A stretch of 64,000 nucleotides of DNA. It comes from Apteryx mantelli (taxonomy: Eukaryota > Chordata > Aves > Apterygiformes > Apterygidae). Of this stretch, positions 1 through 10,194 are shown one piece after another; the first letter of the stretch is position 1; the number at the start of each line of letters is the position of its first letter. The notes beneath the pieces were generated by a model. The model did not search any database, was not told the DNA's origin, and was given only the letters and a program-made list of their open reading frames with translations. The stretch spans positions 1,121,001 to 1,185,000 of the forward strand of contig NC_090013.1 in assembly GCF_036417845.1 (NCBI RefSeq), read 5' to 3'. Both the position numbers and the translations under genes were made by a program.

Positions 1-140
1 TCCATGGATGTGACATGGGGTCCATGGGTGCGACATGGGGTCTGTGGATGGGACGGGTGTCCACGGATGGGACAAGGGGTCCATGGAAGGGACACGTGTC
101 CACGGATGGGATACAGGGTCCACGGCTGCATCACGTGCCC
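1..140. repeat. short-unit minisatellite in CYP4F intron 1
   Basis: About seven imperfect copies of a roughly 20-bp unit built on 'ggtccatggatgggac'. It lies downstream of the CYP4F first exon on the minus strand, so it is intronic to that gene and is cut by the window edge. Confidence 0.7.
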
Positions 141-464
141 ACGGCTGGATCCTGGTGCCGCAACACATCCAGCCAGGACACCCAAACCACCCTTCCGACG
201 CCAGACCCGCGGTGGGGGGGTGCTGTGGCTCTGCTGTGGGGTCCGTGGGCCACCACCCCCCCCATGGCCACCTCACCCTGGAGGCCATCTCCCACAGCTT
301 GGCCACGTGGGCTCCTTCCCCACCCCAGTGGCTTTGGTGGGGTGGGGGGGAGGCGTTGCCACAGCAAGCTGAGCCCCAACGCACTCACCGCAGCGATGGG
401 CACCCGAAACGGCCCCCCCCCCACCCTCCGGGCGCCCCACGGCAGGTGACACGCGTGCTCTTAC
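141..464 (-). other. CYP4F intron 1, no second exon seen
   Basis: GC-rich intronic sequence with several C/G homopolymer runs. I searched the minus strand for the next CYP4F exon (expected to continue after the GHMGM motif) and saw no match, so exon 2 lies beyond the left edge. Confidence 0.5.
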
Positions 465-638
465 CATGCCCATGTGGCCCAGCAGCCAGTTGCGCCAGGG
501 CGGACGGGGGAAGCGGCGCAGGTGGTGCCACGCGCCGTGGACCCGGCGCCCGGCCACCGCCGCGCGCCGCAGCCCGCCGAAGAGCAGGGCCACGGCGGCG
601 AGGAGCAGGGCCGGGGCTACCCACGCCGGCCACGGCAT
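465..638 (-). CDS. CYP4F: cytochrome P450 family 4 subfamily F, first coding exon (partial gene)
   Basis: Reading the minus strand from the ATG at 638-636 gives 58 codons. An N-terminal hydrophobic signal anchor (residues 5-22, rich in Ala/Leu/Val) is followed by a basic stretch and then RRFPRPPWRNWLLGHMGM. This matches the linker of CYP4F enzymes, where an FPQPPxRNWFxGHxGM pattern closes exon 1. The exon ends phase 0 at ATG|GTAAGAG (donor at 464-463). Family members are ER-membrane haem monooxygenases that omega-hydroxylate fatty acids, eicosanoids or ceramide precursors; the haem-binding Cys and catalytic helices lie in exons outside the window. It is divergent from PGLYRP2, as I recall for CYP4F22 and PGLYRP2 in mammals, so a CYP4F22-like orthologue is likely. 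The subfamily member cannot be fixed from 58 residues. Confidence 0.82.
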
Positions 639-838
639 GACCGCGCACCTCCAACCACGGCCACGGGCAGCTCCGGTCCTCCCCCCCCACCCCCGCACCC
701 CACGCTCACACGTGACCGGTGATGGACTTTGCGCCGCGGTGGCAAGGTCGGGTGTGGGCGTGTGGACGTTCCCGGGGAGGTGCCACGGTCACGTGTGCTG
801 GCGGCGGTGGTTGGACCCGTGTTTTGGTGGCGGTGGCA

Positions 839-1640
839 CCTCCTCCAACATGTGTCTCCATCCTATCGCCCCTCCAAACACGTGTCTTCACGGTATTGAC
901 CCCCCTCCAACACGTGTCCTGGTGGTATCACCCCCTCAACACGTCGTGGTGGTCTTGTCCCCCCCCAGTGTGTGTCCTAGTGGTCTTGTCCCCCCCAAAA
1001 TGTATCTTGGTGGTATCACCCCCCCTCAACATGTGTCTTCATGATATTGCCCCCCAACACGTGTCGTGGTGGTCTTGTCCCCCCCAACATGTGTCTTCAT
1101 GCTATCACCTCCCCCAACACGGGTCCTGGTGGCATCGTCCCCCCAACACGTGTCTTCATGATATTGCCCCCCAACACGTGTCTTCATGGTCTTGCCCCCC
1201 CACAACATGTGTCCTGGTGGCATCACCCCTCCAACGCATGTCATGGTGGTCTTGTCCCCCCCAGCACATGTCTTCATGGTATTGACCCCCCAACACGTGT
1301 CCTGGTGGTATCACCCCCCCAACATGTGTCTTCATGGCATGGCCCCCCAACACATGTCTTGGTGGTCTTGTCCCCCCTCAATGTGTGCCCTGGTCGTCTT
1401 GTCCCCAAAACACGTATCTTGGTGGCATCACCCCCCCAACACATGTCGTGGGGGTCTTGTCCCCCCCAACATGTGTCTTCATGGTATCACCCCCCCAACA
1501 CGTGTCTTGGTGGTCTTGTCCCTCCCAAAACACGTCCTGGTGACACCTCCCCCCTCAACATGTGTCCTGGTGGCCTTGTCCCACCTAACATGTCTCCTGG
1601 TGGCATCATGCCCCAACACGTGTCCTAGAAGCTTTGGTCC
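839..1640. repeat. ~30-bp minisatellite with E-box cores
   Basis: About 25 imperfect copies of a roughly 30-bp unit alternating 'aacacgtgtcttcatggt' with C-runs such as 'attgaccccccc'. Eight copies carry a perfect CACGTG palindrome (at 879, 911, 1058, 1147, 1175, 1294, 1499 and 1617). Others have decayed to CATGTG, CACATG or CACGTC. It occupies the divergent interval between CYP4F and PGLYRP2. Confidence 0.85.
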
Positions 1641-1671
1641 CCAACACGCATCCTGGCAGCGTGTCCTGGGC

Positions 1672-1800
1672 GCTGGGCCACCCATGGCGCGGTGCAGCCC
1701 CGTCACCCCACCTGTGGGTGCTGGGCCACCCACGGCGCGGTGCAGCCCCCTCACCCCACCCGTGGGTGCTGGGCCACCCACGGCACGGTGCCACCCCACC
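1672..1800. repeat. 48-bp tandem repeat, nearly three copies
   Basis: The unit starts at 1672, 1720 and 1768, each beginning 'gctgggccacccacggc' with only a few substitutions. The last copy is truncated. It is intergenic, and no coding potential is supported. Confidence 0.8.
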
Positions 1801-2011
1801 AGCAACCTCCAGGAGAGGGAGCACAACCCTTACGAGCCGCTGGAGAAGGCACCCCGGGGTGGGGGCGGGGGCCACCCAGGGCTCCCTGCTGGAGAGGCGG
1901 GGCCGGGAGAAGCCACGCCCCCACGTTAGCCCCGCCCCTGCAGGGGACCCAGTTTAACCAGTCGTGCGGGAGTTGCGATAGCCGGGAAGGAGCCGGGCTG
2001 GGAGCGGGGCG
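1801..2011. other. GC-rich intergenic segment
   Basis: Unique GC-rich sequence between the 48-bp repeat and the alternating purine/pyrimidine tract. I see no exon or recognisable regulatory module. Confidence 0.4.
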
Positions 2012-2720
2012 GACGCACACGCGTGTGCACGCGCACGGACGCCTCTGCACGGACACGCACACGCGTGTGCATGCACACACACCCACGTGCACGGAGGCGG
2101 GTGCCTGTGCATGCACACGCGGGTGCGTGCGCCCGTGTGCACGGACACACACGCCCGTGCACGCGAACGCGCACCCCTGTGCACGCACACGGGTCCTGTA
2201 TGCGCGCACACGCCACTGTGCGTGCACACGCGTGTGCCAAGCCGTGCGCACGCACACACATGCAAATGGGCACACACACACACGCACGTCCCTGTGCGCG
2301 CACATGCGTGTACACCCGTGCACACGGCGTGTGCACACGTGCACCCCATGCGTGTACATGCGCACACACCCCGTGTGCACGCACATGCACCCCGCGCACA
2401 CGCGTGCATGTGCACCTGCGTTCCTGCGCACATGCGTGTGCGCACACCCCCTGTGCACGCTCGTGCACATGCACACCCCGTGCGTGCACACGTGTCCCCA
2501 TGCTTGCACATGCACACCCCATGCATGCACACGCATCCCTGTGCATGCACGCGCACGTGCATACATGCACATGCACGTGCATACATGCACACACGTGCAT
2601 ACATGCACACACGTGCACACGCATGCACACACACCCCATCCGTGCACATTCCACACGGAGCCACGTTGCAAGCTCCGTCGCACACGCCACGCACACGCCT
2701 GCGTGCACGCCGCCTTGCAC
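2012..2720. repeat. alternating purine/pyrimidine (CA/CG/TG) tract
   Basis: About 700 bp consisting almost entirely of cacg, cgtg, tgca and cacaca words, for example 'cacacgcgtgtgcacgcg'. Alternating CG and CA/TG steps are the classic Z-DNA-forming composition. The tract ends about 130 bp upstream of the PGLYRP2 start codon, so it sits in that gene's promoter region. The long Cys/His/Arg-rich reading frames here are a by-product of the composition. Confidence 0.85.
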
Positions 2721-2850
2721 ACGCAGCCACGAGTGCCACCCACCCCCCCCCGCGCCGAGGCCTCGCTCCGGTGACGTCCGCGCCGCCGGGGAGGGGACAA
2801 AGTCCGGCGTCCCCCCCCGGCACGCGTGTGCTGGCGCCGGCCGCGACGAC

Positions 2851-5800
2851 ATGCTGCCGACACGCGTGCGGTGTCTCGTCCTGCTGCTGAGCCTCTGCAC
2901 CCCGCCTGCGACAGGTACGGCACGCCACGTCCCGCCACGTCACGCCACGTCACGCCATGTCACGCGTGTCATGGCGCCTGCCGTCTCCGAATCCCGTGTC
3001 CTGGCCGCGCTCAATCCCGGTGGCACTGGCAGGTGCCCCTGAACACGGCATGGCTGCATCACGCATGTCCTTAGCGTGTCCTTAGCGTGTCCTTAGCATG
3101 TCCGTGTGCTGGCTGGACGCTTTCTCCCGCCCATAGCCTGGCACTTCCAAAAATTCCCACTGTTTCCCCACGGTTCGCTTTATCCCAGGCACCTCCGGCC
3201 ACTTTTTTCCCCCCATTTGCGGGAAATCGGAGGTGGAATTTGCACCCGGATCGGGGCCGGTGTTCGGGGCCGCGGCCGGGAGGTCGCCGGGACCCACCGT
3301 GCCGATGCCGTGCGCACGGTCGCCTGCTCCGAGCCCGCTTGTCTTGCTCCGATCCCATTTATCTTGCTCCAATCCTGTTTTATCTTGCTCCGATCCCACT
3401 TTATTTTGATCTGATCCCATTTTATCTTGCTCCAATCCTGATTATCTTGCTCCAATCACAGTTATTTTGCTTCAATCCCATTTTATTTTGCTCTGATCCC
3501 GTTTATTTTGCTCTGATCCCTCTTTATTTTGATCTGATCCCGTTTATCTTACTCCGATCCCATTTTATCTTGCTCCGATCCTGATTATCTTGCTCCAATC
3601 CTGGTTATTTCGCACTGATCCTGTTTTATTTTGCTCCAATCCCACTTTATTTTGCTACGATCCTGTTTTATTTTGCTCCAATCCCACTTTATTTTGATCT
3701 GATCCCATTTATCTTACTCCGATCCCATTTTATCTTGCTCCGATCCTGATTATCTTGCTCCAATCCTGGTTATTTCGCACTGATCCCGTTTTATTTTGCT
3801 CCAATCCCACTCTATTTTGCTACAATCCTGTTTTATTTTGCTCCGATCCCATTTTATTTGGCTCCAAGCCCCTTCTTTTGGCTCCGATCCTGTTTACCTT
3901 GCTCCCATCCCGTTTACCTTGTTCCTGGCACGTACGTTGTTTTTCGGGATGTGTTCCCCTTGCTCTGGGCACGTTCGCTTTGCTCCGGGGGTTTTTACCT
4001 TGTTTTGGAAGCCTTTGCCTCCCTCCAGACATTTTTGCGCTTGCTCCGGGCTCGTTCGTCTTGCTCCGGACACGTTTATCCGGCTTTGGATGAAGTTGTT
4101 TCGCTCCGGGCGCCTTCGCGGTGCTCCGCACGCGTTTGTCCGGCATCCGGCGTCGGGTGCGTTCGCCTCGCTCCGGTCGTGCGGACGGGCTCCGGAGCGC
4201 GCTCGGCCTGGTTTGGGTGTATTTACATTGCTCCGGGTGCATTTGCCTTGCTCCGGGTGCACCCACCTTCCTCCGGGTGCACCCACCTTGCTCTGGGTGC
4301 ATCCACCTTGCTCCGGGTGCTCTTGCCTTGCTCCGGGTGCACCCGCCTTGCTCCGGGTGCACCCGCCTTGCTCCGGGTGCACCCGCCTTGCTCCGGGTGC
4401 ATTTACCTTGCTCCGGGTGCTTTCGCCTTGATCTGGGTGCACCCACCTTGCTCTGGGTGCATTTACCTTGCTCCGGGTGCACCCACCTTGCTCCGGGTGC
4501 ACCCACCTTGCTCCGGGTGCACCCACCTTGCTCCGGGTGCTCTTGCCTTGCTCCGGGTGCTCTTGCCTTGCTCCGGGTGCTTTCGCCTTGATCTGGGTGC
4601 ATTCGCCTTGATCTGGGTGCACCCGCCTTGCTCCGGGTGCATTTACCTTGCTCCGGGTGCACCCACCTTGCTCCGGGTGCTCTTGCCTTGCTCCAGGTAC
4701 GTTCGCCTTGCTCTGGGTGCACCCACCTTGCTCCGGGGGCATTCGCCTTGCTCCAGGTACATTCGCCTTGATCTGGGTGCATTCGCCTTGCTCTGGGTGC
4801 ATTTACCTTGCTCCGGGTGCACCCACCTTGCTCCGGGTGCACCCACCTTGCTCCGGGTGCACCCACCTTGCTCCAGGTGCACCCACCTTGCTCTGGGTGC
4901 ATTTACCTTGCTCCGGGTGCACCCACCTTGCTCCAGGTGCACCCACCTTGCTCTGGGTGCACCCACTTTGCTCCAGGTGCTCTTGCCTTGCTCCGGGTGC
5001 ACCCACCTTGCTCTGGGTGCATTTGCCTTGCTCCAGGTGCACCCACCTTGCTCTGGGTGCACCCACCTTGCTCCGGGTGCACCCACCTTGCTCTGGGTGC
5101 ACCCACCTTGCTCTGGGTGCACCCACCTTGCTCCAGGTACTCTTGCCTTGCTCCGGGTGCATTTGCCTTACTCCGGGTGCACCTTGCTCCAGGTGCACCC
5201 ACCTTGCTCTGGGTGCCTTCCCCTTGCTCCGGGTGCACCTTGCTCCGGATGCACCCACCTTGCTCCGGGCACCTTCCCTCATTCCAGGTCACCTCCCGCG
5301 CCACATGGACACGCTGGTGCAGATCGTGGAAGCCCTGGAGGCCACCAACGCCACGGAGGACTTGGCCGGCGGCGCACCGGAGCTGGGGCGGGCGCTGGGC
5401 GGCGGCGGCACCCCGCTGCTGCGCGCCGTGCTGGGCGTCCCACCGGGTGTCCCACCGGGTGTCCCGCCAGCCCTGGACCCGGAGCAGCGGGCGCTCCTCG
5501 CCGAGCTCCTGCACCCCGAGGCCCCCGAGCGCGGCGTGGTGCTGGCGCCCGACGGCTCCACCGTGGCCGTGGCCCCTCTGCTCGCCGGCCTCGAGGTCGG
5601 GCTCAAGCGCGCCGCGACGCCGGCACCCGCCACCGCGGCCACCCCGGCGCCCGTGGACCCGCTCTACGCCGTCACCCTGGCCGAAGCCTTGGGCACCTCC
5701 TACCTGCTGGCCCGCGCCAACGGCAGCCGGGCCACCCTGGGGCCCGACGGGTGCTGGGACGACGTGGAGGACCCGCAGGTCTTCACCCTGGCGGGTCCTC

Positions 5801-7799
5801 CCTCGCCCGTCCCCGACGCCGTGGCCAACGGGGCGATGGACGGGGTGCTGCTGGGCGCCCGCCTGGCCGAGGAGCCGGCGCCGCTCGCCGTCCTGCTCCG
5901 GAGCTACTACTACGCCGGCGCGGCGGGCGAGCGGGCGCCCAGCAGCTTTCGGCGCGGGCGCTTCGGCGCCCGCACGGCGCCGGAGAAGCTGGAGGAGGAG
6001 GTGGCGGCCGCCTTGCGCCTGCTGCGGGTGCTGCCGGCCACCCGGTCCCTCCTGGAGGACGTGGGGGACGAGGAGGTGGCGGCCGTGGCTCGCCGGGCAG
6101 CGCGGGACTTCATGGACGCCTACGTAGGTAGGGAGGCGGCGCGGGGCCGCCGGGGTGGAGGAGCGGGTGCAGGGTGCTGGGGTGGCATCGGGGAACCCGC
6201 TTGGGTGGGTGCGTGGGACGCCCTGGGGACACCCGGGAGCTGGTGCTGCTGGCGGGGAGTCGAGCTCCGGGCAGCGATCGGTGCCACGTGGTCTGGGATT
6301 GATGGACATCGGGGTGTCCCCTAGATGGACACTGGGATGTCCCCTGGATGGACCTCCAGATGTCCTCTAGATGGACACCAGGGTGTCCCCTGACTGATGG
6401 ACATCGGGGTGTCCCTTGGATGGACAGCAGGGTGTCCCCTGACTGATGGACACTGTGGTGTCCCCTGGATGGACACTGGTATGTCCCCAGGATGGACATC
6501 AGGATGTCCTCTAGATGGACACCAGGGTGTCCCCTGACTGATGGACACTGTGGTGTCCCCTGGATGGACACTGGTATGTCCCCTGGATGGACATCAGAAT
6601 ATCTTCTAGATGGACACCAGGGTGTCCCCTGACTGACGGACATTGGGGGTGTCCCTTGGATGGAGATTGGGATGTCCCTTGGATGGACATCGGGGTGTCC
6701 CCTGACTGACAGACATTGGGATGTCCCCTAGATGGACCTCAGGATGTCCCCTAGATGGACACCGGGGTGTCCCCTGACTGACAGACACCGGGGGGTCCCC
6801 TAGATGGACACTGGGATGTCCCCTGGATGGACATCAGGAGGTCCCCTGGATAGACACCACCGTGTCCCCTACACAGGCACCGCTGTGTCCCCTAGACAGA
6901 GGGTCCCTGGGCACCAACACGTCCCCTGGCTGGACACCAACGCGTCCCCTAGAGAGACACCACCATGTCCCCTGGACAGGGGGTCCCCAGACACCAGCGT
7001 CCCCTAGACAGGCCCTGCCGTGTCCCCAAGCGGGTCCCCGGCCACATCTCCACGCGTCCCCAAAAGGCGTCCCCAATCCCAAGGGTCTCCCGGGCGGCTC
7101 GCGGCGCTCCCGCCACCCTCTCCCGCGTGTCCCCCCCCCCACCCCCCGCAGAGTGCCCGGCCGTGGTGCCGCGGTGCATGTGGGGCGCCCGTCCCTACCG
7201 GGGCACCCCGAGCGCCCTGAAGCCACCGCTGCCCTTCGTCTACATCCACCACACCTACGAGCCGGGCGCCCCGTGCCGCACCTTCGCCGCCTGCGCCGGT
7301 GCCATGCGCGCCATGCAGCGCTTCCACCAGGACGCCCGCGGCTGGGACGACATCGGCTACAGGCGAGTCCCAAGGTGCCGGGGGTCCCCCCGGGATGGGT
7401 GGGGGGTCTCCTCCGCGGTGGTGGCACCCACCCGGTTTTAACGCCGCCACCTCCCGCAGCTTCGTGGTGGGCTCCGACGGGTACCTCTACGAGGGCCGGG
7501 GTTGGCGCTGGGTGGGCGCCCACACGCGCGGCTACAACCGCCGCGGCTACGGCGTGGGCTACGTGGGCGACTACACGGCCAGCCCGCCCGACGCCCACGC
7601 CCTGGCCCTGGTGCGCGACGCCTTCCTGCCCTGCGCCGTGCGGGCCGGCCGCCTGCGGCCCGACTACGCCCTGCGGGGTCACCGGCAGATGGGGCGCACC
7701 GAATGTCCCGGCGACTCGCTCTTCCGCGAGATCGAGACCTGGCGGGGTTTCCAGGCGAGCGGCGCGGCGAGTTCGGCGCCCGTTCACTCTGAAACCTAA
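2851..7799 (+). CDS. PGLYRP2: peptidoglycan recognition protein 2 (N-acetylmuramoyl-L-alanine amidase)
   Basis: Secreted zinc amidase that cuts the lactyl-amide bond between MurNAc and the stem peptide of peptidoglycan. Four coding exons join in phase: 2851-2914 (signal peptide, LVLLLSL core), 5288-6127, 7152-7362 and 7460-7799, giving 484 aa; the human protein is 576 by my recollection. Exon 2 carries the PGLYRP2-specific segment GVVLAPDGSTVAVAPLLAGL (near residue 104). The PGRP/amidase_2 domain spans roughly 302-470. Zinc ligands H334 (YIHHTY), H446 (GHRQ) and C454 (TECPGD) and the catalytic Y371 (DIGYSF) are all present, so activity is predicted. Intron 3 is GC-AG: AG|GCGAGT at 7363, required to keep YSFVVGS in frame. 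The last residues and the stop fall inside a 38-bp tandem duplication. Confidence 0.93.
2915..3329 (+). other. 5' part of PGLYRP2 intron 1
   Basis: Begins at the GTACGG donor. It contains a short CACGTCACGCCAC tandem at about 2925-2965 and three copies of 'gtccttagc' at 3067-3098, followed by unique GC-rich sequence. No exon is supported. Confidence 0.5.
3330..4200. repeat. degenerate ~20-22-bp minisatellite (older half of PGLYRP2 intron 1 array)
   Basis: Copies of 'ttatcttgctccgatccca' with AT-rich spacers from 3340 to about 3900. They grade into a more diverged form based on 'ttgctccgggcacgttc' from 3900 to 4200. The shared word 'cttgctccg' links it to the homogeneous array that follows. 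Confidence 0.85.
4205..5280. repeat. 20-bp minisatellite, about 54 copies (PGLYRP2 intron 1)
   Basis: Highly regular 20-bp unit 'ccttgctccgggtgcaccca', with variant halves 'atttac', 'tcttg' and 'attcg' in place of 'caccca'. It runs to within about 10 bp of the exon 2 acceptor at 5287. The unit is stop-free in several frames on both strands, which produces very long spurious reading frames. Some copies read CTCCAG|GTAC or CTCCAG|GTGC and so resemble both acceptor and donor sites. Confidence 0.95.
6128..6299 (+). other. 5' part of PGLYRP2 intron 2
   Basis: Starts at the GTAGGG donor (6128). The adjacent GT at 6124 would break phase with exon 3, whose first two bases AG must complete a Glu codon. 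The rest is unremarkable. Confidence 0.5.
6300..7030. repeat. ~23-bp minisatellite in PGLYRP2 intron 2
   Basis: About 30 copies of a 23-bp unit 'gatggacactgggatgtccc' plus 3 bp, interspersed with longer variants containing 'cctgactgatggac'. It degenerates towards 'cagacaccaccgtgtcccct' after 6850. It lies wholly between the exon 2 donor and the exon 3 acceptor. Confidence 0.9.
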
Positions 7800-7842
7800 T
7801 GATGGCAAGTTCAGCACCCGTTCACTCTGAAGCCTAATGATG
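7767..7842 (+). repeat. 38-bp tandem duplication at the PGLYRP2 stop codon
   Basis: Two 38-bp units (7767-7804 and 7805-7842) sharing the core 'cgttcactctgaa.cctaat'. The first encodes the last residues of PGLYRP2 and its TAA (7797-7799). A third, isolated copy of the core occurs at 8641-8670. Confidence 0.85.
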
Positions 7843-8166
7843 GCAGCCCGAGCTGAGCGCTGCGGGAGCTGAGGATTTGGGGACGGTGGGATGGGGATGC
7901 GGCGTGCCAGGACCGACCGTGGCTTCTTTGCTTCGCAGTGAGGATCGGCCACACGGATGCCGGCTGGGATGGATGCTGGCCCGCATGGATCCTAGTCCGG
8001 ATGGATCTTGGCTTGATGGGTGCCAGCCTGGACGTATCGTGGTCTGGATGGGTCCTGACCTGATGGATCCCGGCCTGGATGGACCCCGGCTTGATGGGCA
8101 CCAGCCCGGATGGACGCCGGAGCTGTCCTGAACCCGGAGCGGCCAAAGGGCTGGAAAACTCCCGGC
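7843..8166 (+). other. PGLYRP2 3' UTR
   Basis: The interval between the stop and the poly(A) signal contains a small ~20-bp repeat built on 'ggatcctggcctggatgg' (about 7960-8110). No other gene is seen. Confidence 0.55.
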
Positions 8167-8172
8167 AATAAA
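8167..8172 (+). terminator. AATAAA polyadenylation signal of PGLYRP2
   Basis: A canonical AATAAA lies 368 bp after the stop codon. It is the first such hexamer downstream of the last exon. Confidence 0.75.
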
Positions 8173-8329
8173 ACCGGTGCCAGGACAGCGGCTTGGGAGA
8201 GCCCTGGGGGAAACTGAGGCACGGGGTGGGGGTGGGCGCCGCCTCCGTGCGGTTGTGGGAGAGGATTAAGCGAGGGACCCAGGCGTCCAGGCCTGCTCCC
8301 AGCTGCTGGGCTCGGTGCTCCGTGGCATG

Positions 8330-8555
8330 TGTGTTTGCACACGTATGTGCACGCGTGTAAGGGGGTGTGTGCACGCGCGGCAGCGTCTGTGCACGCGTGT
8401 GTGTGTGTGCACATTTGTGCCCGCCTGTGTGTGCATTTGTGCCCATGTGCACGTTCACGTGTGTGCACACATGTGCACACTGCACGTGTATGTATGTCCA
8501 TGCACACGTTCATGTGTGTGCACACGTGTGCGTGTGTGTTTAAGCACGCGCGCAC
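8330..8555. repeat. TG/CG/CA alternating tract
   Basis: A second stretch of 'tgtgcacgcgtgtgtgtg'-type alternating purine/pyrimidine DNA, about 220 bp, just downstream of the PGLYRP2 poly(A) signal. Its composition matches the tract upstream of the gene. Confidence 0.8.
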
Positions 8556-9548
8556 ACGGCACCCTCACGTTGCCGCGAGCCACGTCCCCGTTCACACAAC
8601 CCCCTTCCCCAACGCCGTGAGGCCCGGGCGCTCCTTTCCCCGCCGCCCGTTCACTCTGAAACCTACTGACACCCACCGACCTGAGCACACGGCGGCAGTG
8701 CGTGCGAGCCGGCCCGCCCGAGCGCGCGGAAAAAACATCGGCGGGTGCAGAGGCGGAGGTGAGGGTGTGCCTGAAACTCCTGCCTGGTCACATGGGGAAG
8801 CCGCGGCAGGAACCGGGGCGGCCCGAGCCCGGGTGCCGCGGCAGGCAGCGAGCGGCCGAGGTACCTCCCGGGGCGGGGGGGGGGGGGGAACACGGCAGCG
8901 GGTGGCACCTCGGGGTGATGCTCCGCCGACGGGTGCACCCGGAGGACGGGGTGGGGGGGGGGGTTGCTGGGGAGCACCGGGTGCAAGGACGCCTTGGGGG
9001 GACGGGGAGGTGACACCGGGGGTGAAGGGAGCCCCCGAAAGCGCTGGCACCGCTGCACCCCCCCACCCCAAGGCCTGGGCGCCCACCCCGGCTCGGTGCT
9101 TGGGTGCCGGGATCCCCAATTTGGGTGCTGCCGCGGTGGCACCCGGCTCACTTCCACCCCCGGGGACAGGCCCGGAGATGGGGGTGGTGTCACCATGAGG
9201 TGGCCTTGGGGTGCAACCTGCTCCCCCCCCCCCCAACTGCACCCACACGTGCACCCTCGGGTGGGGGGGGGGCGCCCATCACCAGGGCCTTGCGTCGGAA
9301 GGAGCAGGTGGCGGGAGGAAACGCGGCAGCGGCGGTGCCGGGGGGGAAGCGTGGCGGCGGCGGCGCCAACGGAAGCATCTCCGGCGCCCGCCTGCACCCG
9401 GGGCCAGGGCGGCTGCAGGCCACCACCCGCCCCCGGTGTCACCCTACGCCGGGGCCACCGCACCCCGGTGTCGCCAAGCCCCGGTGCCGCCGCGCCCTGG
9501 CGGGGCCACGCGGAGAGACCGGTTCGGCGTGGGGCAGGGGCCGGCGTG
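8556..9548. other. CpG-rich intergenic segment, possible RASAL3 upstream region
   Basis: Contains the third copy of the PGLYRP2 38-bp core (8641-8670) and a CpG-dense interval at 8690-8870 with a possible donor GAG|GTACCT near 8860. G homopolymers of more than ten bases follow at 8874-8888 and 8952-8963. A noncoding RASAL3 first exon could lie here, but the sequence alone does not establish one. Confidence 0.3.
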
Positions 9549-10150
9549 GGCACCCACGGGGACGGGGAGCTCCTGGGTGGGCATGGACACCTCCGTGCCA
9601 TGAGCACCCATGGGGACGGGGAGCCCCTGGGTGGGCATGGACACCCCCATGCCATGAGCACCCATGGGGATGGGGAGCCCCTGGTGGGCATGGACACCTC
9701 TGTGCCATGAGCACCCATGGGGATGGGGAGCCCCTGGGTGGGCATGGACACCTCCGTGCCATGAGCACCCATGGGGACGGGGAGCCCCTGGGTGGGCATG
9801 GACACCTCCATGCCATGAGCACCCATGGGGACAGGGAGCCCCTGGGTGGGCATGGACACCTCCATGCCATGAGCACCCATGGGGACGGGGAGCCCCTGGT
9901 GGGCATGGACACCTCCGTGCCATGAGCACCCATGGGGACGGGGAGCCCCTGGTGGGCATGGACACCTCCGTGCCATGAGCACTCATGGGGATGGGGAGCC
10001 CCTGGTGGGCATGGACACCTCCGTGCCATGAGCACCCATGGGGATGGGGAGCCCCTGGTGGGCATGGACACCTCCGTGCCATGAGCACCCATGGGGATGG
10101 GGAGCCCCTGGTGGGCATGGACACCTCCGTGCCATGAGCACCCATGGGGA
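9549..10150. repeat. 53/54-bp minisatellite, about 11 copies
   Basis: The unit combines 'gagcacccatggggacgggg', 'agcccctgggtgggcatgga' and 'cacctccgtgccat'. Earlier copies are 54 bp; later ones lose one G (53 bp). The array is intergenic between PGLYRP2 and RASAL3. Long minus-strand Pro/Trp/His-rich reading frames come from it. Confidence 0.93.
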
Positions 10151-10194
10151 CACCCCATCCTGAAGGGACCCTTTTCCATGCCACAAAGCCCGGG

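Noticed and set aside
3858-6131. 757-codon plus-strand frame across PGLYRP2 intron 1 and exon 2
   Set aside because: The first part is the stop-free 20-bp minisatellite. After it the frame does not match the PGLYRP2 reading phase. The true exon starts at 5288.
7797-7842. box C/D snoRNA suggested by ATGATG and CTGA words near the PGLYRP2 stop
   Set aside because: The boxes are only about 25 nt apart, with no terminal stem and no room for guide elements. A simple 38-bp duplication explains the words.
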